From: Pontibacter sp. SGAir0037
Lineage (GTDB): Bacteria; Bacteroidota; Bacteroidia; Cytophagales; Hymenobacteraceae
Reading direction: 5' to 3'
Length of the DNA: 64,000 nt
NCBI RefSeq assembly: GCF_005491705.1
Contig: NZ_CP028092.1
Coordinates: 1-64,000, forward strand
Shown here: one piece after another, positions 9,314 to 18,742 of the stretch
Layout of the letters: the number at the start of each line of letters is the position of its first letter
Numbering within the stretch: the stretch's first letter is position 1
Made by a program: the position numbers and the translations under genes
The notes under the pieces: generated by a model
Seen by the model: the letters and a program-made list of their open reading frames with translations, nothing else
Databases searched by the model: none
What the model was told of the DNA's origin: nothing

Positions 9314-9544
9314 ATGCGTTAAAAAATTATAGCAGCTGTTATAACTGCTGAAAAGTTTAGAGTAATGCACAGCATAGCGGCTCATGATAAGGGCGCTATA
9401 ACTGTGTAAGTTACTATATGGAAGTGGCATAAAGCAATAGCTGCGGCCAGCAATTTTCCAAAGCTATAGTACCTGAAAACGTTGCATCAGGTTGCTTCGT
9501 ATGCGGCAAGGCTTTTTGAATAGTGGAGATGGAGGAGGAGTTGC

Positions 9545-11524
9545 CTATTTTGCAATAGCTTGCTGCTCTCTCTTAAGAAGCTTAAACTCAACGCGGCGGT
9601 TTATCCTGCGATCTTCATCGGTAAGTTCTTCACGTAGTGGTTTAGAACTGCCATAGCCAAAGGCTTCAATCCTGCCATCGCTTTTGAGTCGGGCCTTTTC
9701 TTCTATATACGCTTTTATGGCGTCTGCCCGGCTTTGGGATAGTGCCAGGTTTATTGTGTTATCGCCCAGCATATCGGTATGGCCGCCAATCTCCAGATTG
9801 TAGTTAGGATTGTTAATTAAAAACAAGGCTACTTCGTCCAGTACAGGACGCATGCTGTCTTTTATCTGCGCCTGGTTTTTGTCGAACTCAATAGCTTTGA
9901 AGACTAAAGGAAGCTTGTGGTTGATAAGAGTAGGGATAATGTGCAGCGCTGTATCCTGTTGCAGCGAAATTTCTCGTTCGTAGGTAAAGAAATCGGGGCT
10001 CTCGATAATCAGCATGTAGCGTGAATCTTTTATCAGGTTAAATTCGAAAGAGCCATCCGGACGGGCATATTTAGATGAAATTTCCACGCCATTGTCTAGG
10101 TCAATTACAGAGATAATTCCTGTAAGAGGCTTATTGTTTACCGAATCGAGGAGCATGCCCTGTACTTTCGTTACAGCCAGCGGGTGCGCCTCCATTGGCA
10201 GCGGGAAAGAGTACAGGTCCAGGTTCTGCAGGTCATCGGCTTCGGAACGTGCATAAAAGAGGTTTTTGGAGGCCGCATCTATCGCAAAATAGTATTCGCT
10301 GCCTCGTCCGTTTACCAGCGGACCCACATTAATGGGTTCCTGCCATTTGCCACGAACGCGGTGGCTTCTATAAATATCAAAGTCGCCGAAGTTATACAGA
10401 TGGCCTGTCGAACTGAAGTAAAGCACTTGGTAGAGCGGATGAAAGAAAGGACTGACTTCGCTGCCGCGCGTGTTAATAACCGGTCCCATATTTTGAGCTG
10501 GCGCCCATTCTCCATTTCGGGTTTTATAGGTAAAGTAAATATCTGATAAGCCAAAGCCGTCGAGGCGGTCGGAGGCGAAATAAAGGGTATCTTCTTTTGT
10601 TGAAAGTGTAGGCTGAGAATCCCAGGCAGAGCTGTTCACGTTAGGACCCAGGTTCTCTATATTTCCCCAGCTGCCGTCTTTTTGTTTGGTAGCCACGTAA
10701 ATATCGCAGTTGCCCAGTCCGTCTGGCGCATCGCAGCGAGCAAAATACAAGGTGTTGCCGTCACGGCTTAAGCAGGCCGAACCTTCGTTGTAAATGCTGT
10801 TTATTGGTTTCCCGAACGATTGTGCTTTTTCCCAGCCGTTGCTTGTTTTCCTGGTATAAAAAAGGTCTTCGTTTATTCTGCCGTTTATACCAATTGTGTT
10901 TCGCTTTGAGGTAAATATAAGCAGGTTATCATTAGAGTGCATGGCGGGACCATAGTCAGCGGCAGAGGAGTTAATGTTGTCCCCCATATTGGTGTATACT
11001 CCTTTAGGAGGCTGAAAGGCAGCAATGGTCTTCCGGTATTCCACCATTTCGTAATAGTAATGGAGCGGTACATAATAGTCTTTGCTGTTTGCCTCCAGCG
11101 AGTCATAATAAGACTTTACTTCGCGCACGTCCGCCCGATGATGCTTTAGGACCAAGCGGTATAAGGCTTTCGCTTTTTCCTGCTCCTGCTGCCGTTCATA
11201 CAGCTGGCCGAGGCGCCATAGCAGGTATGTATCTTTATAAAAGTTTTCTACTCCGAAATTGAACACATATTCTTCCAGAAGCGGCAGGGCCAGCGCATAT
11301 TCTTTGCGTTTCTCATATTTATAGATGGCATCGAGCTTTTTGGGAGCAGAATAGAAATTAACCTTGTTTAAGTTAGGGAAATCGAATGCTGTGAATCGGG
11401 AATGTGGTGTTTTTAAGGTCTTACTATGGTTTACCGGGTTAAGCAGGGCGTGCTTTTTCTGGCTTATTCCAGTAAGAGGAAGGAGCAGGTAGAGACCTAA
11501 CCATATGAACATGCTCCACTTCAT
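9545..11524 (-). CDS. PorE-like OmpA-family protein (TPR, beta-propeller, CRD, OmpA_C)
   Basis: A 659-aa exported protein with a signal peptide at residues 1-21. Domain order: TPR-like helices (about 58-135), a WD40/PD40 beta-propeller with repeated LYFASxRxDGxG-type blades (about 185-430), a carboxypeptidase-regulatory-like fold (about 445-530) and an OmpA C-terminal domain (545-659). The peptidoglycan-binding residues D584 (in GGHTD) and R599 have the classical 15-residue spacing. This order is that described for the type IX secretion protein PorE, though many Bacteroidota carry paralogues. No lipobox cysteine is seen. The ATG at 11524 is preferred because the signal peptide starts there. 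It diverges from lon, with porQ close by. Confidence 0.78.
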   Translation of the reverse strand: MKWSMFIWLGLYLLLPLTGISQKKHALLNPVNHSKTLKTPHSRFTAFDFPNLNKVNFYSAPKKLDAIYKYEKRKEYALALPLLEEYVFNFGVENFYKDTYLLWRLGQLYERQQEQEKAKALYRLVLKHHRADVREVKSYYDSLEANSKDYYVPLHYYYEMVEYRKTIAAFQPPKGVYTNMGDNINSSAADYGPAMHSNDNLLIFTSKRNTIGINGRINEDLFYTRKTSNGWEKAQSFGKPINSIYNEGSACLSRDGNTLYFARCDAPDGLGNCDIYVATKQKDGSWGNIENLGPNVNSSAWDSQPTLSTKEDTLYFASDRLDGFGLSDIYFTYKTRNGEWAPAQNMGPVINTRGSEVSPFFHPLYQVLYFSSTGHLYNFGDFDIYRSHRVRGKWQEPINVGPLVNGRGSEYYFAIDAASKNLFYARSEADDLQNLDLYSFPLPMEAHPLAVTKVQGMLLDSVNNKPLTGIISVIDLDNGVEISSKYARPDGSFEFNLIKDSRYMLIIESPDFFTYEREISLQQDTALHIIPTLINHKLPLVFKAIEFDKNQAQIKDSMRPVLDEVALFLINNPNYNLEIGGHTDMLGDNTINLALSQSRADAIKAYIEEKARLKSDGRIEAFGYGSSKPLREELTDEDRRINRRVEFKLLKREQQAIAK

Positions 11525-11848
11525 GATAGAAATTGGGGAAAGTGAGCAAATATATAAACTAAATAACAATTAATTGTTTTACGTTATCAATTAAATTAAG
11601 TTTAATGATGTATTATTTATATTAATTGGGGGTAACGCATTTTCAGCAAATAAAACTTTACATTCGGGACAGGCGGCTTCTGAAAACATCCTGCATCATG
11701 AGCTTGATGTATATAATCTTAGCTGAAAGGCCAGCCAAATTAATTTCATGACGTAGAGTTTATTGGCACAGGTCTTGACTAATAGTAGTGGAGCACTTTA
11801 TTTTCTGTTAATACTGTGCTTTCTGTCATATTGACACTGAATCTGACT
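11525..11848. promoter_or_regulatory. Divergent control region between the PorE-like gene and lon
   Basis: A 324-bp AT-rich intergenic region that must carry the promoters of both divergent genes. No clear TTTG/TAnnTTTG pair is seen. A sigma-54-like element, TTGGCAC then five bases then TTGA, lies at 11764-11778 about 70 bp before lon; it departs from the -24/-12 consensus at the GC of the -12 box. No small gene or RNA is recognised here. Confidence 0.4.
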
Positions 11849-14335
11849 ATGAACTACACCATAAATAATTTTTTACAGAATCTTCTTCTTAGCAGTGCAT
11901 CCGACGAAGACAGCGATGTATTAATACCTGTTATATCTACTGATCCTGAAGAGTCGATTCCTGTTGAACAGCTGCCTGACGAGCTTCCTATACTTGCTGT
12001 ACGCAATACAGTATTATTTCCGGGAGTAGTGTTACCTATTACAGTTACCCGGAAAAAGTCTGTTAAGCTGGTTAGAAAAGCCCACAAGGGAGACAAAACA
12101 ATTGGAGTTGTTGCTCAAAAAAACATGAGCTCCGACGATCCTGGAGCAGAAGATCTGTATGAAGTTGGTACTGTTGCTAAAATTCTGAAAATGCTGGTGT
12201 TACCCGATGGAAACACAACCATTATCATCCAGGGGCACAGCCGTTTTAAGATTGATGAAATTACCCAGGAAGACCCTTATCTGGCTGGGAAAATCAGTTA
12301 TTGCAAAGAAACCTTTCCGAACAAGAAAAGCAAAGAAGTAAAGGCGCTGGTTCAGTCTCTGAAAGATGCAGCGGCCAAAATTCTGAAGCTGAACCCCGAG
12401 ATTCCGCAGGAAGCTCAGGTGGCATTGGATAATATTGACAGCCCAAGCTTTCTGACGCATTTTTTATCGTCGAACCTGAATGTTGAGGTAAGTCAGAAGC
12501 AGGCTTTGCTGGAAGTAAACGACGGGGCTGAACGAGGCACACAGTTGTTGCAACTGATGCTGCGTGAGGTTCAGATGCTGGAACTGAAGCAGGAGATCCA
12601 TACAAAAGTACACACCGATATAGACCAGCAGCAGCGCGATTATTTCCTGCGCCAGCAGATTAAAGTGTTGCAGGATGAGTTGGGGCAGGAGGGGCCTGAT
12701 CAGGAAATTGAGCGTTTCAGGGAGCGCGCAGCTAAGAAAAAGTGGCCGGAACAGGTAGAGAAGCACTTTAAGAAAGAAATCGATAAGCTGGCCCGGTTAA
12801 ATCCGCAGGCTGCCGAATACCCGGTGGCAGTAAATTATATTGAGTTTCTGCTGGACCTGCCCTGGCATGAGTATACTAAAGACAACTTTAACCTGAAGCG
12901 GACCAAAAAAATACTGGATGCCGATCATTATGGGCTGGAAAAGGTAAAAGAGCGTATTATTGAGTATCTGGCTGTTTTAAAGCTAAAGAACGATATGAAA
13001 GCGCCAATCCTGTGCCTGTATGGCCCTCCGGGAGTTGGTAAAACATCTTTAGGCCGTTCCATCGCTACAGCTTTAGGGCGTAATTATGTCAGAATGTCAC
13101 TGGGTGGCGTACGCGACGAAGCAGAAATTCGTGGGCACCGCCGCACGTATGTGGGGGCTATGCCTGGTAAAATTATCAGCCAGATTAAAAAAGTGGGTTC
13201 GTCTAATCCGGTTATTATCCTGGATGAGATAGATAAGCTGGCTTCTGATTTCCGTGGCGATCCGTCGTCTGCTTTGCTGGAAGTGCTGGACCCGGAGCAG
13301 AACCATACTTTTATGGATAACTACCTGGATGTGGAATACGATCTTTCGAAGGTTCTGTTTATAGCCACAGCCAACTCATTGGACACTATACAGCCTGCCC
13401 TGCGCGACCGTATGGAAATAATTGAACTGACTGGCTATACCATGGAAGAGAAAACAGAGATAGCCAAGCGCCATCTTGTTCCAAAACAGGTAGCCGACCA
13501 TGGCTTGCAGGAAGAAGATGTAAAGATGCCAAAAGCTACCATACAGAAAGTAATTGAAGACTATACCCGCGAATCAGGCGTTAGAAACCTGGAGCGGAAG
13601 CTGAGCCGCCTTGTTCGGAATACGGCCAAATTGAAGGCGCTGGAGGAGGAGTTTAATCCTACCATCAGACCGGAAGATGTAGTGAAGATTCTGGGTTCTG
13701 AAACATTTGACAAAGAGATTTACCAGGATATAGACACAGCCGGTGTCGTAACAGGCCTGGCCTGGACATCTGTTGGGGGCGATATTTTATTTATAGAGTC
13801 TATCCTGAGCAAAGGCAAAGGAAAACTCACGCTTTCCGGTCAGTTGGGAGATGTGATGAAAGAATCGGCTATTACCGCGCTTTCTTATTTAAAAGCGCAT
13901 GCCGACCTGCTGGATATAGATTACAGAGTTTTTGATCAGTACGATCTGCATATTCACTTCCCCGAAGGAGCTGTGCCAAAAGACGGTCCTTCGGCTGGTA
14001 TAGCTATTTTTACTTCTATTGCTTCTGTATACACGCAACGGAAGGTTCGCTCCCGACTGGCTATGACAGGTGAGATAACCCTGCGTGGAAAGGTACTGCC
14101 TGTTGGCGGTATTAAAGAAAAGATTCTGGCGGCCAAGCGCGCGGGTATTTCCGATGTAATTCTCTGCCAGAAAAATAAGAAAGACATCAATGAAATTCCG
14201 GAGCAGTACATCAAAGGACTTACCATACATTATGTGGATAGGGTAGAAGATGTGATAAAAATTGCCCTGCTGAAAGAGAAGGTGAAAACTCCGCTTGACC
14301 TGACAGTAACGGAAGAAAAGGCGAAAGCAGAATAA
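11849..14335 (+). CDS. lon: ATP-dependent protease Lon
   Basis: A soluble AAA+ serine protease that degrades misfolded and regulatory proteins. The 828-aa protein has the LonA layout: N-terminal substrate domain (about 45-250), helical linker, AAA+ module with Walker A GPPGVGKT at 392-399 and the VIILDEIDK Walker B, then the protease domain. The catalytic pair Ser715 (in KDGPSAG) and Lys758 (in GGIKEK) shows the canonical 43-residue spacing. I use the ATG at 11849; an in-frame GTG 11 codons upstream is a less likely start. It opens a plus-strand run with porQ and hslU. Confidence 0.97.
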   Translation: MNYTINNFLQNLLLSSASDEDSDVLIPVISTDPEESIPVEQLPDELPILAVRNTVLFPGVVLPITVTRKKSVKLVRKAHKGDKTIGVVAQKNMSSDDPGAEDLYEVGTVAKILKMLVLPDGNTTIIIQGHSRFKIDEITQEDPYLAGKISYCKETFPNKKSKEVKALVQSLKDAAAKILKLNPEIPQEAQVALDNIDSPSFLTHFLSSNLNVEVSQKQALLEVNDGAERGTQLLQLMLREVQMLELKQEIHTKVHTDIDQQQRDYFLRQQIKVLQDELGQEGPDQEIERFRERAAKKKWPEQVEKHFKKEIDKLARLNPQAAEYPVAVNYIEFLLDLPWHEYTKDNFNLKRTKKILDADHYGLEKVKERIIEYLAVLKLKNDMKAPILCLYGPPGVGKTSLGRSIATALGRNYVRMSLGGVRDEAEIRGHRRTYVGAMPGKIISQIKKVGSSNPVIILDEIDKLASDFRGDPSSALLEVLDPEQNHTFMDNYLDVEYDLSKVLFIATANSLDTIQPALRDRMEIIELTGYTMEEKTEIAKRHLVPKQVADHGLQEEDVKMPKATIQKVIEDYTRESGVRNLERKLSRLVRNTAKLKALEEEFNPTIRPEDVVKILGSETFDKEIYQDIDTAGVVTGLAWTSVGGDILFIESILSKGKGKLTLSGQLGDVMKESAITALSYLKAHADLLDIDYRVFDQYDLHIHFPEGAVPKDGPSAGIAIFTSIASVYTQRKVRSRLAMTGEITLRGKVLPVGGIKEKILAAKRAGISDVILCQKNKKDINEIPEQYIKGLTIHYVDRVEDVIKIALLKEKVKTPLDLTVTEEKAKAE

Positions 14336-14426
14336 TGAAATAGCAAAATTCTGCTTAATAGAAGGAGGATGTCCTGAATTCCGGGTAACTTTCTCATGAT
14401 TCGGATTCCGGTATTCTAAGTAGCAT

Positions 14427-15473
14427 ATGGGCATAAAGAAGGGTTTTCTGTTTGTACTACTACACCTGGGGCTGGCACTCGCTGCTGATGCCCAGGTAGG
14501 TGGGCAGCGTGGTTTTACCTTTCTGGAATTGCCCGCTAACGCCAAGGCAGCAGCATTGGGCGGCTATACCGTTAGCTCCTACAGCCACGATGTAAATATG
14601 GTGGCAGCTAATCCGGCTTTGCTGAATGAGCAGATGGATCGGCAGTTGTCGCTAAGCTATGTAGGCTACCTGGCAGATATTAACCAAAGCAACCTTGCCT
14701 ATGCCTTTAACCATGAGAAGCGGGGCAGGTGGGCTGTAGGATTAAATTACCTGAACTACGGCGACTTTGTGCAGCGCGATGCAACTGGTCTGGAGGAGGG
14801 TACATTTTCTGTGAACGACTATACCCTCAGCCTGAGCCATGCCCGCCAGAGCGAAGCTTTTACAGTGGGCGCAACAGCAAAGCTGGCGGTTTCCAGTATG
14901 GCAGGTAATAAAGCAGTAGGATTACTGGCCGATGTAGGCGGTATGTTCAGGCATCCGGAGCAGGACCTGACAGTGGGGCTGGTTTTTAAAAATGTAGGAT
15001 ACCAGGTGAAAGCTTTTGATGGTGGCGAGCGTGCTCCAATGCCGTTTGATGTGCAGCTTGGGGCTAGTTTTAAACCAGAGCATATGCCTGTAAGGCTGTC
15101 TTTAACCGCACATCACCTGTACCAGTTCGATATAGTATACTTAGATCCTGATGCCCCCGGTCGCCTCGATGCAGATGGAAACGAGATAAAAGAGAAAGCA
15201 ACAGCAGGAGACAAAATAGCCCGGCATTTTGCAGTTGGTACTGAATTTATATTTAGTAATAACTTCCAGTTAAGAGCAGGGTATAACCATTTAAGAAGAA
15301 AAGAGCTTCGACTCGAAAATGCTTCAGGTGGTGCCGGCTTTTCAATAGGAGCCATGTTACGTATAAGAACCTTTGAGTTGAACTATAGCAGTGCTTTTAT
15401 TCATCCTTCGGGAGCAGGCCACTATATAACTATCAGTACCGATACAGGTACCTTATTTAGAAGATCAAACTAA
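14427..15473 (+). CDS. porQ: Type IX secretion system protein PorQ
   Basis: A 348-aa outer-membrane beta-barrel of the PorV/PorQ-type family. It has a signal peptide (residues 1-23, cleavage near ADAQ), then the family N-terminus GGQRGFTFLELPANAKAAALGG and ANPALLNEQMD, and alternating amphipathic strands to the end. In Porphyromonas, PorQ belongs to the T9SS outer-membrane/attachment machinery that handles CTD cargo proteins. It lies 91 bp after lon and 58 bp before hslU on the same strand, so the three may share a transcript. Confidence 0.88.
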   Translation: MGIKKGFLFVLLHLGLALAADAQVGGQRGFTFLELPANAKAAALGGYTVSSYSHDVNMVAANPALLNEQMDRQLSLSYVGYLADINQSNLAYAFNHEKRGRWAVGLNYLNYGDFVQRDATGLEEGTFSVNDYTLSLSHARQSEAFTVGATAKLAVSSMAGNKAVGLLADVGGMFRHPEQDLTVGLVFKNVGYQVKAFDGGERAPMPFDVQLGASFKPEHMPVRLSLTAHHLYQFDIVYLDPDAPGRLDADGNEIKEKATAGDKIARHFAVGTEFIFSNNFQLRAGYNHLRRKELRLENASGGAGFSIGAMLRIRTFELNYSSAFIHPSGAGHYITISTDTGTLFRRSN

Positions 15474-15531
15474 GAGGAAAGCAGGAGAAGACAGAAATTG
15501 ATACCTGCTGAATTTTTAAAAAAATAGCAAG

Positions 15532-16923
15532 ATGTTAGATTCGTTAGAACACTTAACACCAGCCCAGATTGTAGAAGAGCTGGATAAATATATCATCGGA
15601 CAGAAAGAAGCGAAGCGAAACGTAGCCATTGCCTTACGGAACCGCTGGCGCCGCATGAATGCCGACGAGAACATCCGCAGAGAAATTGTGCCAAACAACA
15701 TTTTGATGATTGGTGCAACCGGGGTAGGTAAAACAGAGATTGCGCGCAGACTGGCTAAGATTGCGGATGCCCCTTTTACAAAAGTAGAAGCTTCAAAATT
15801 TACTGAAGTAGGCTACGTGGGCCGCGATGTGGAAAGCATGGTGCGCGACCTGGTAGAGCAGTCGGTAAATATGGTGAAAACACGCAAAAAGGAAGAAGTA
15901 AAGCAAAAAGCTGCCGAAGTAGTAGAAGACATTATCCTGGATGCGCTTATTCCTCCTATTCAGGGGCGTAACCTGGCTCCTGTAAATACTACAGCAGATG
16001 CCAATGGTATGCCTGACAGCGATCTGGAACTGAATGAGCGTACCCGAGAGCGCTTCCGCGAAAAGATCAGAAACGGAGAACTGGAAGACCGGAAGATAGA
16101 AATCAGGATCAGCCAGAGTGCCATGCCGGGTGTGGGTGTTATGGGGCCAGGCATGGACGAAGCCTCTATGATGAACATCCAGGAGATGATCAGCGGCATG
16201 ATGCCGAAGAAAACCAAGAAGCGCAAGGTAACCATTGCAGAGGCCCGTAAGATTTTGCTGGACGAAGAAGCTGCCAAGCTCATTGATATGGATGAGGTAA
16301 AGGAGGAGGCTATCTTCAAGGCCGAGAATTCGGGCGTTATCTTTATCGACGAGATAGATAAAGTAGCCAGTTCCAGCAAGAAAGGCAGCGGCCCCGATGT
16401 AAGCCGTGAAGGTGTGCAGCGTGACTTGCTGCCGATTGTAGAAGGTAGTACCGTCAACACAAAATACGGTGTGATCAATACAGATCATATTTTGTTTATT
16501 GCTGCAGGTGCCTTTCACGTGGCTAAACCTTCCGATCTGATTCCGGAGTTACAGGGCCGTTTTCCTATTCGTGTAGAGTTGCAAAGTCTCACCAAAGAAG
16601 ATTTCTACCAGATTCTGAAGTTTCCGAAAAACGCTTTAACCAAGCAGTATGAAGCTTTATTGGCCGCCGAAGGAGTGGAATTGTCTTTCTCGGACGAGTC
16701 GCTGGATGAAATTGCGGCCATCTCTTACGAGGTAAATGCAGAAGTAGAGAATATTGGCGCCCGCAGGCTGCATACGGTGATGAGCCGTTTGCTGAACGAT
16801 ATTCTGTTTGATGTGCCGGATAAAATCGGAGCCAATGCACACATCGTGGTTACACGTGAAATGGTGCTGGAGAGGCTATCCGACATGGTGCGTAACCGCG
16901 ACCTGAGCCAGTACATTTTATAG
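15532..16923 (+). CDS. hslU: ATP-dependent protease ATPase subunit HslU (ClpY)
   Basis: The hexameric AAA+ unfoldase that feeds proteins into the HslV peptidase. At 463 aa it has Walker A GATGVGKT at 61-68, the GYVG pore loop at 94-97, a Walker [10 protein letters not shown] and the family's inserted I-domain (about 110-245). The C-terminus ends in SQYIL, the tail that docks into HslV, implying a functional partner. No hslV gene is adjacent or elsewhere in this window, unlike the usual hslVU pair in proteobacteria. A long hairpin terminator follows. Confidence 0.96.
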   Translation: MLDSLEHLTPAQIVEELDKYIIGQKEAKRNVAIALRNRWRRMNADENIRREIVPNNILMIGATGVGKTEIARRLAKIADAPFTKVEASKFTEVGYVGRDVESMVRDLVEQSVNMVKTRKKEEVKQKAAEVVEDIILDALIPPIQGRNLAPVNTTADANGMPDSDLELNERTRERFREKIRNGELEDRKIEIRISQSAMPGVGVMGPGMDEASMMNIQEMISGMMPKKTKKRKVTIAEARKILLDEEAAKLIDMDEVKEEAIFKAENSGVIFIDEIDKVASSSKKGSGPDVSREGVQRDLLPIVEGSTVNTKYGVINTDHILFIAAGAFHVAKPSDLIPELQGRFPIRVELQSLTKEDFYQILKFPKNALTKQYEALLAAEGVELSFSDESLDEIAAISYEVNAEVENIGARRLHTVMSRLLNDILFDVPDKIGANAHIVVTREMVLERLSDMVRNRDLSQYIL

Positions 16924-16958
16924 GGGAAAATCAGGTATATTTCGCCCTGACTTCAGAA

Positions 16959-17006
16959 TAAAATGAGAGCCTCTGCCGTATATGTATGGCAGAGGCTCTC
17001 ATTTTA
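16959..17006 (+). terminator. Terminator after hslU
   Basis: A perfect 19-bp stem (16959-16977 with 16988-17006) and 10-nt loop, with A-rich upstream and T-rich downstream ends. It starts 35 bp after the hslU stop and separates hslU from the next small gene. Confidence 0.85.
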
Positions 17007-17033
17007 TGATAGGGGTTGCTAAAGGGTAAAGCC

Positions 17034-17408
17034 ATGTTGTGGGGCAGAAAGAAGAAAGTATCGGCTAAAGAAGGTACTGTGCTGGCGCTGTTGGTGCTGG
17101 CAGTAGCAGGCATATTTTACAGGCAGTTTCATGCAGGCAACGTTTCTGTGGTGCCATATCTGTCTGTAACTGCTACCATAGGGGCATACCTCTTTTTGCT
17201 TTCAGTTATTGATAAATCGCTTCGTTTGGGGCAGGAAGAAAAGCAGGTTCGCAGCAGCCACGTAACGTTAGCCTATCTACTTGTAGCCGTTGTTTCTGTT
17301 CTGAACCTGTTTTTGTTTGGTGCTGCCTACAAAGGCTTTCTACTGGCACTCTCATTACTGCTGCTCATTTGCCTGATTTTGCTGGTATACATACGGTCGC
17401 TTCGGTAG
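17034..17408 (+). CDS. Small membrane protein, unrecognised
   Basis: A 124-aa protein with four hydrophobic segments (about residues 17-34, 41-62, 76-96 and 99-117) and a basic N-terminus WGRKKKVSAKEG. It is therefore a small polytopic inner-membrane protein. I do not recognise a family. The ATG at 17034 is preferred over an in-frame TTG at 17016, because an AAAGGG ribosome-binding-like sequence lies at a suitable distance before it. It sits alone after the hslU terminator. Confidence 0.65.
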   Translation: MLWGRKKKVSAKEGTVLALLVLAVAGIFYRQFHAGNVSVVPYLSVTATIGAYLFLLSVIDKSLRLGQEEKQVRSSHVTLAYLLVAVVSVLNLFLFGAAYKGFLLALSLLLLICLILLVYIRSLR

Positions 17409-17523
17409 CAGAAGCCAACCCGCACATTTTGTAAATAAATATAAGCCATTGTAGCCTAGAAGCACGTATCTTGAGCTTAAAGCATAAGACTGAACAAAGA
17501 AGTTTCTTGCTTTCACAAATTCA

Positions 17524-17542
17524 TAATTTCTAATTTATAATT
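17524..17542. repeat. 19-bp repeat upstream of the SDR gene, first copy
   Basis: TAATTTCTAATTTATAATT, eight bases before the GTG start of the SDR gene, identical to 44275-44293. It may carry a promoter or be one of the AT-rich dispersed repeats of this genome. Confidence 0.6.
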
Positions 17543-17550
17543 CAGGTAAG

Positions 17551-18279
17551 GTGAACTATTATTTTGTAACAGGAGCCAGCAAAGGTATAGGCAAGGCGAT
17601 TGCAGAGGAATTGCTGCAAGACGCGAATAACTACGTGATTGGTGTATCCAGAACAAATGCCCTGGCGCATCAGAACTACCGCTATCAGCCACTTGATTTT
17701 TCTGATGTAGCAGCTGTAGAACATAATTTACATAAAATTTTTCTGGCTTATCCGGATGCTGAGCGGCTGGTACTGGTGAACAATGCCGGTGTGTTAGGCG
17801 ATATTGCTTATGTGGGGGAGGAGATGCCGAATGAGGGCTTTGAATTTGTATTTGATGTAAATGTTGTTGTGCCTGCCATGCTCATGAATACGTTTCTGCA
17901 CACCTACCGGCAGCAGAATTGTGCTAAGGTAATTGTGAATATCAGTTCCGGGGCAGGTAAATACCCTGTGGATGGCTGGGCCAGCTATTGTGCCTCTAAA
18001 GCTGCCATTGATATGCTGTCGCAGGCAGTACAGTTAGAGCAGGATAAACGAGGTACAGGTGTAAAGGTATTTGCACTGGCACCAGGAGTGGTAGATACAG
18101 CTATGCAGGGGCAGATTCGGGAGGCTGATCCGCAAAAGTTCAGCGCTGTAGAGAAGTTCAGAAACTATAAACAGAACAACGACCTGGCAACTCCGGATGA
18201 GGTAGGTAGAAAGATCGTAAAGTTTCTAAACAGCACAGACAGCTATCAGGAAGTAATCTTATCGGTGAGGGATATGTAA
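17551..18279 (+). CDS. SDR-family NAD(P)-dependent oxidoreductase
   Basis: A classical short-chain dehydrogenase of 242 aa. The cofactor motif TGASKGIG starts at residue 7, NNAG follows the third strand, and the catalytic Ser (ISSGAG) and Tyr-Lys pair (YCASK) are present. The sequence resembles the sepiapterin reductase/benzil reductase-like branch, but the substrate cannot be read. The start is GTG at 17551, where the family N-terminus MNYYFVTGASKG begins. It is a single-gene unit followed by a terminator at 18303. Confidence 0.9.
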   Translation: MNYYFVTGASKGIGKAIAEELLQDANNYVIGVSRTNALAHQNYRYQPLDFSDVAAVEHNLHKIFLAYPDAERLVLVNNAGVLGDIAYVGEEMPNEGFEFVFDVNVVVPAMLMNTFLHTYRQQNCAKVIVNISSGAGKYPVDGWASYCASKAAIDMLSQAVQLEQDKRGTGVKVFALAPGVVDTAMQGQIREADPQKFSAVEKFRNYKQNNDLATPDEVGRKIVKFLNSTDSYQEVILSVRDM

Positions 18280-18302
18280 TATTAAAACTTCTGCTACTGG
18301 CC

Positions 18303-18331
18303 AGGCTCTTCCCGAGAAGGAAGAGCCTTTT
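18303..18331 (+). terminator. Terminator after the SDR gene
   Basis: A 10-bp perfect stem (18303-18312 with 18319-18328), loop CGAGAA, followed by a T run. It lies 23 bp after the SDR stop. Confidence 0.8.
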
Positions 18332-18456
18332 CTATTTTAGTACACTATAGTTATTAAGTAATCACTTTTCTTTAAAGCTTATGCTTGTTGTTTTGCAGGA
18401 TTTATAATACCTTGATATACCTATTACTATATTTTCATAATAAGTAAATTATATTC

Positions 18457-18720
18457 ATGTTAGATAAAAAAGAAAAGATGCAGGCCTATTGGCGCAGCAA
18501 CGTTCGAATTGTGCTTACGCTGCTGGCCATCTGGTTTACTGTTTCCTACATATTCGGTATTCTGCTGGTAGACGAACTGAATCAGTTCAGGCTAGGAGGC
18601 TTTAAACTGGGCTTCTGGTTTGCACAGCAAGGAGCCATCTACTGCTTTGTGCTCATCATATTTATATATGTCTGGTTGATGAACCGGCTGGATAAAAAAT
18701 ACGGTGTTCACGAAGACTAA
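18457..18720 (+). CDS. DUF4212 family protein, small symporter subunit
   Basis: An 87-aa protein with two membrane helices (about residues 16-37 and 53-74) and a charged C-terminus (NRLDKKYGVHED). DUF4212 proteins are the putative small subunits of sodium/solute symporters and are nearly always encoded just before the large subunit, as here (22-bp gap to the symporter). The N-terminal MQAYWRSN block and LGGFKLGFWFAQQG match the family. It probably assists folding or activity of the acetate-type transporter. Confidence 0.87.
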   Translation: MLDKKEKMQAYWRSNVRIVLTLLAIWFTVSYIFGILLVDELNQFRLGGFKLGFWFAQQGAIYCFVLIIFIYVWLMNRLDKKYGVHED

Positions 18721-18742
18721 TCTTAAATAACGCAACCTCAGC

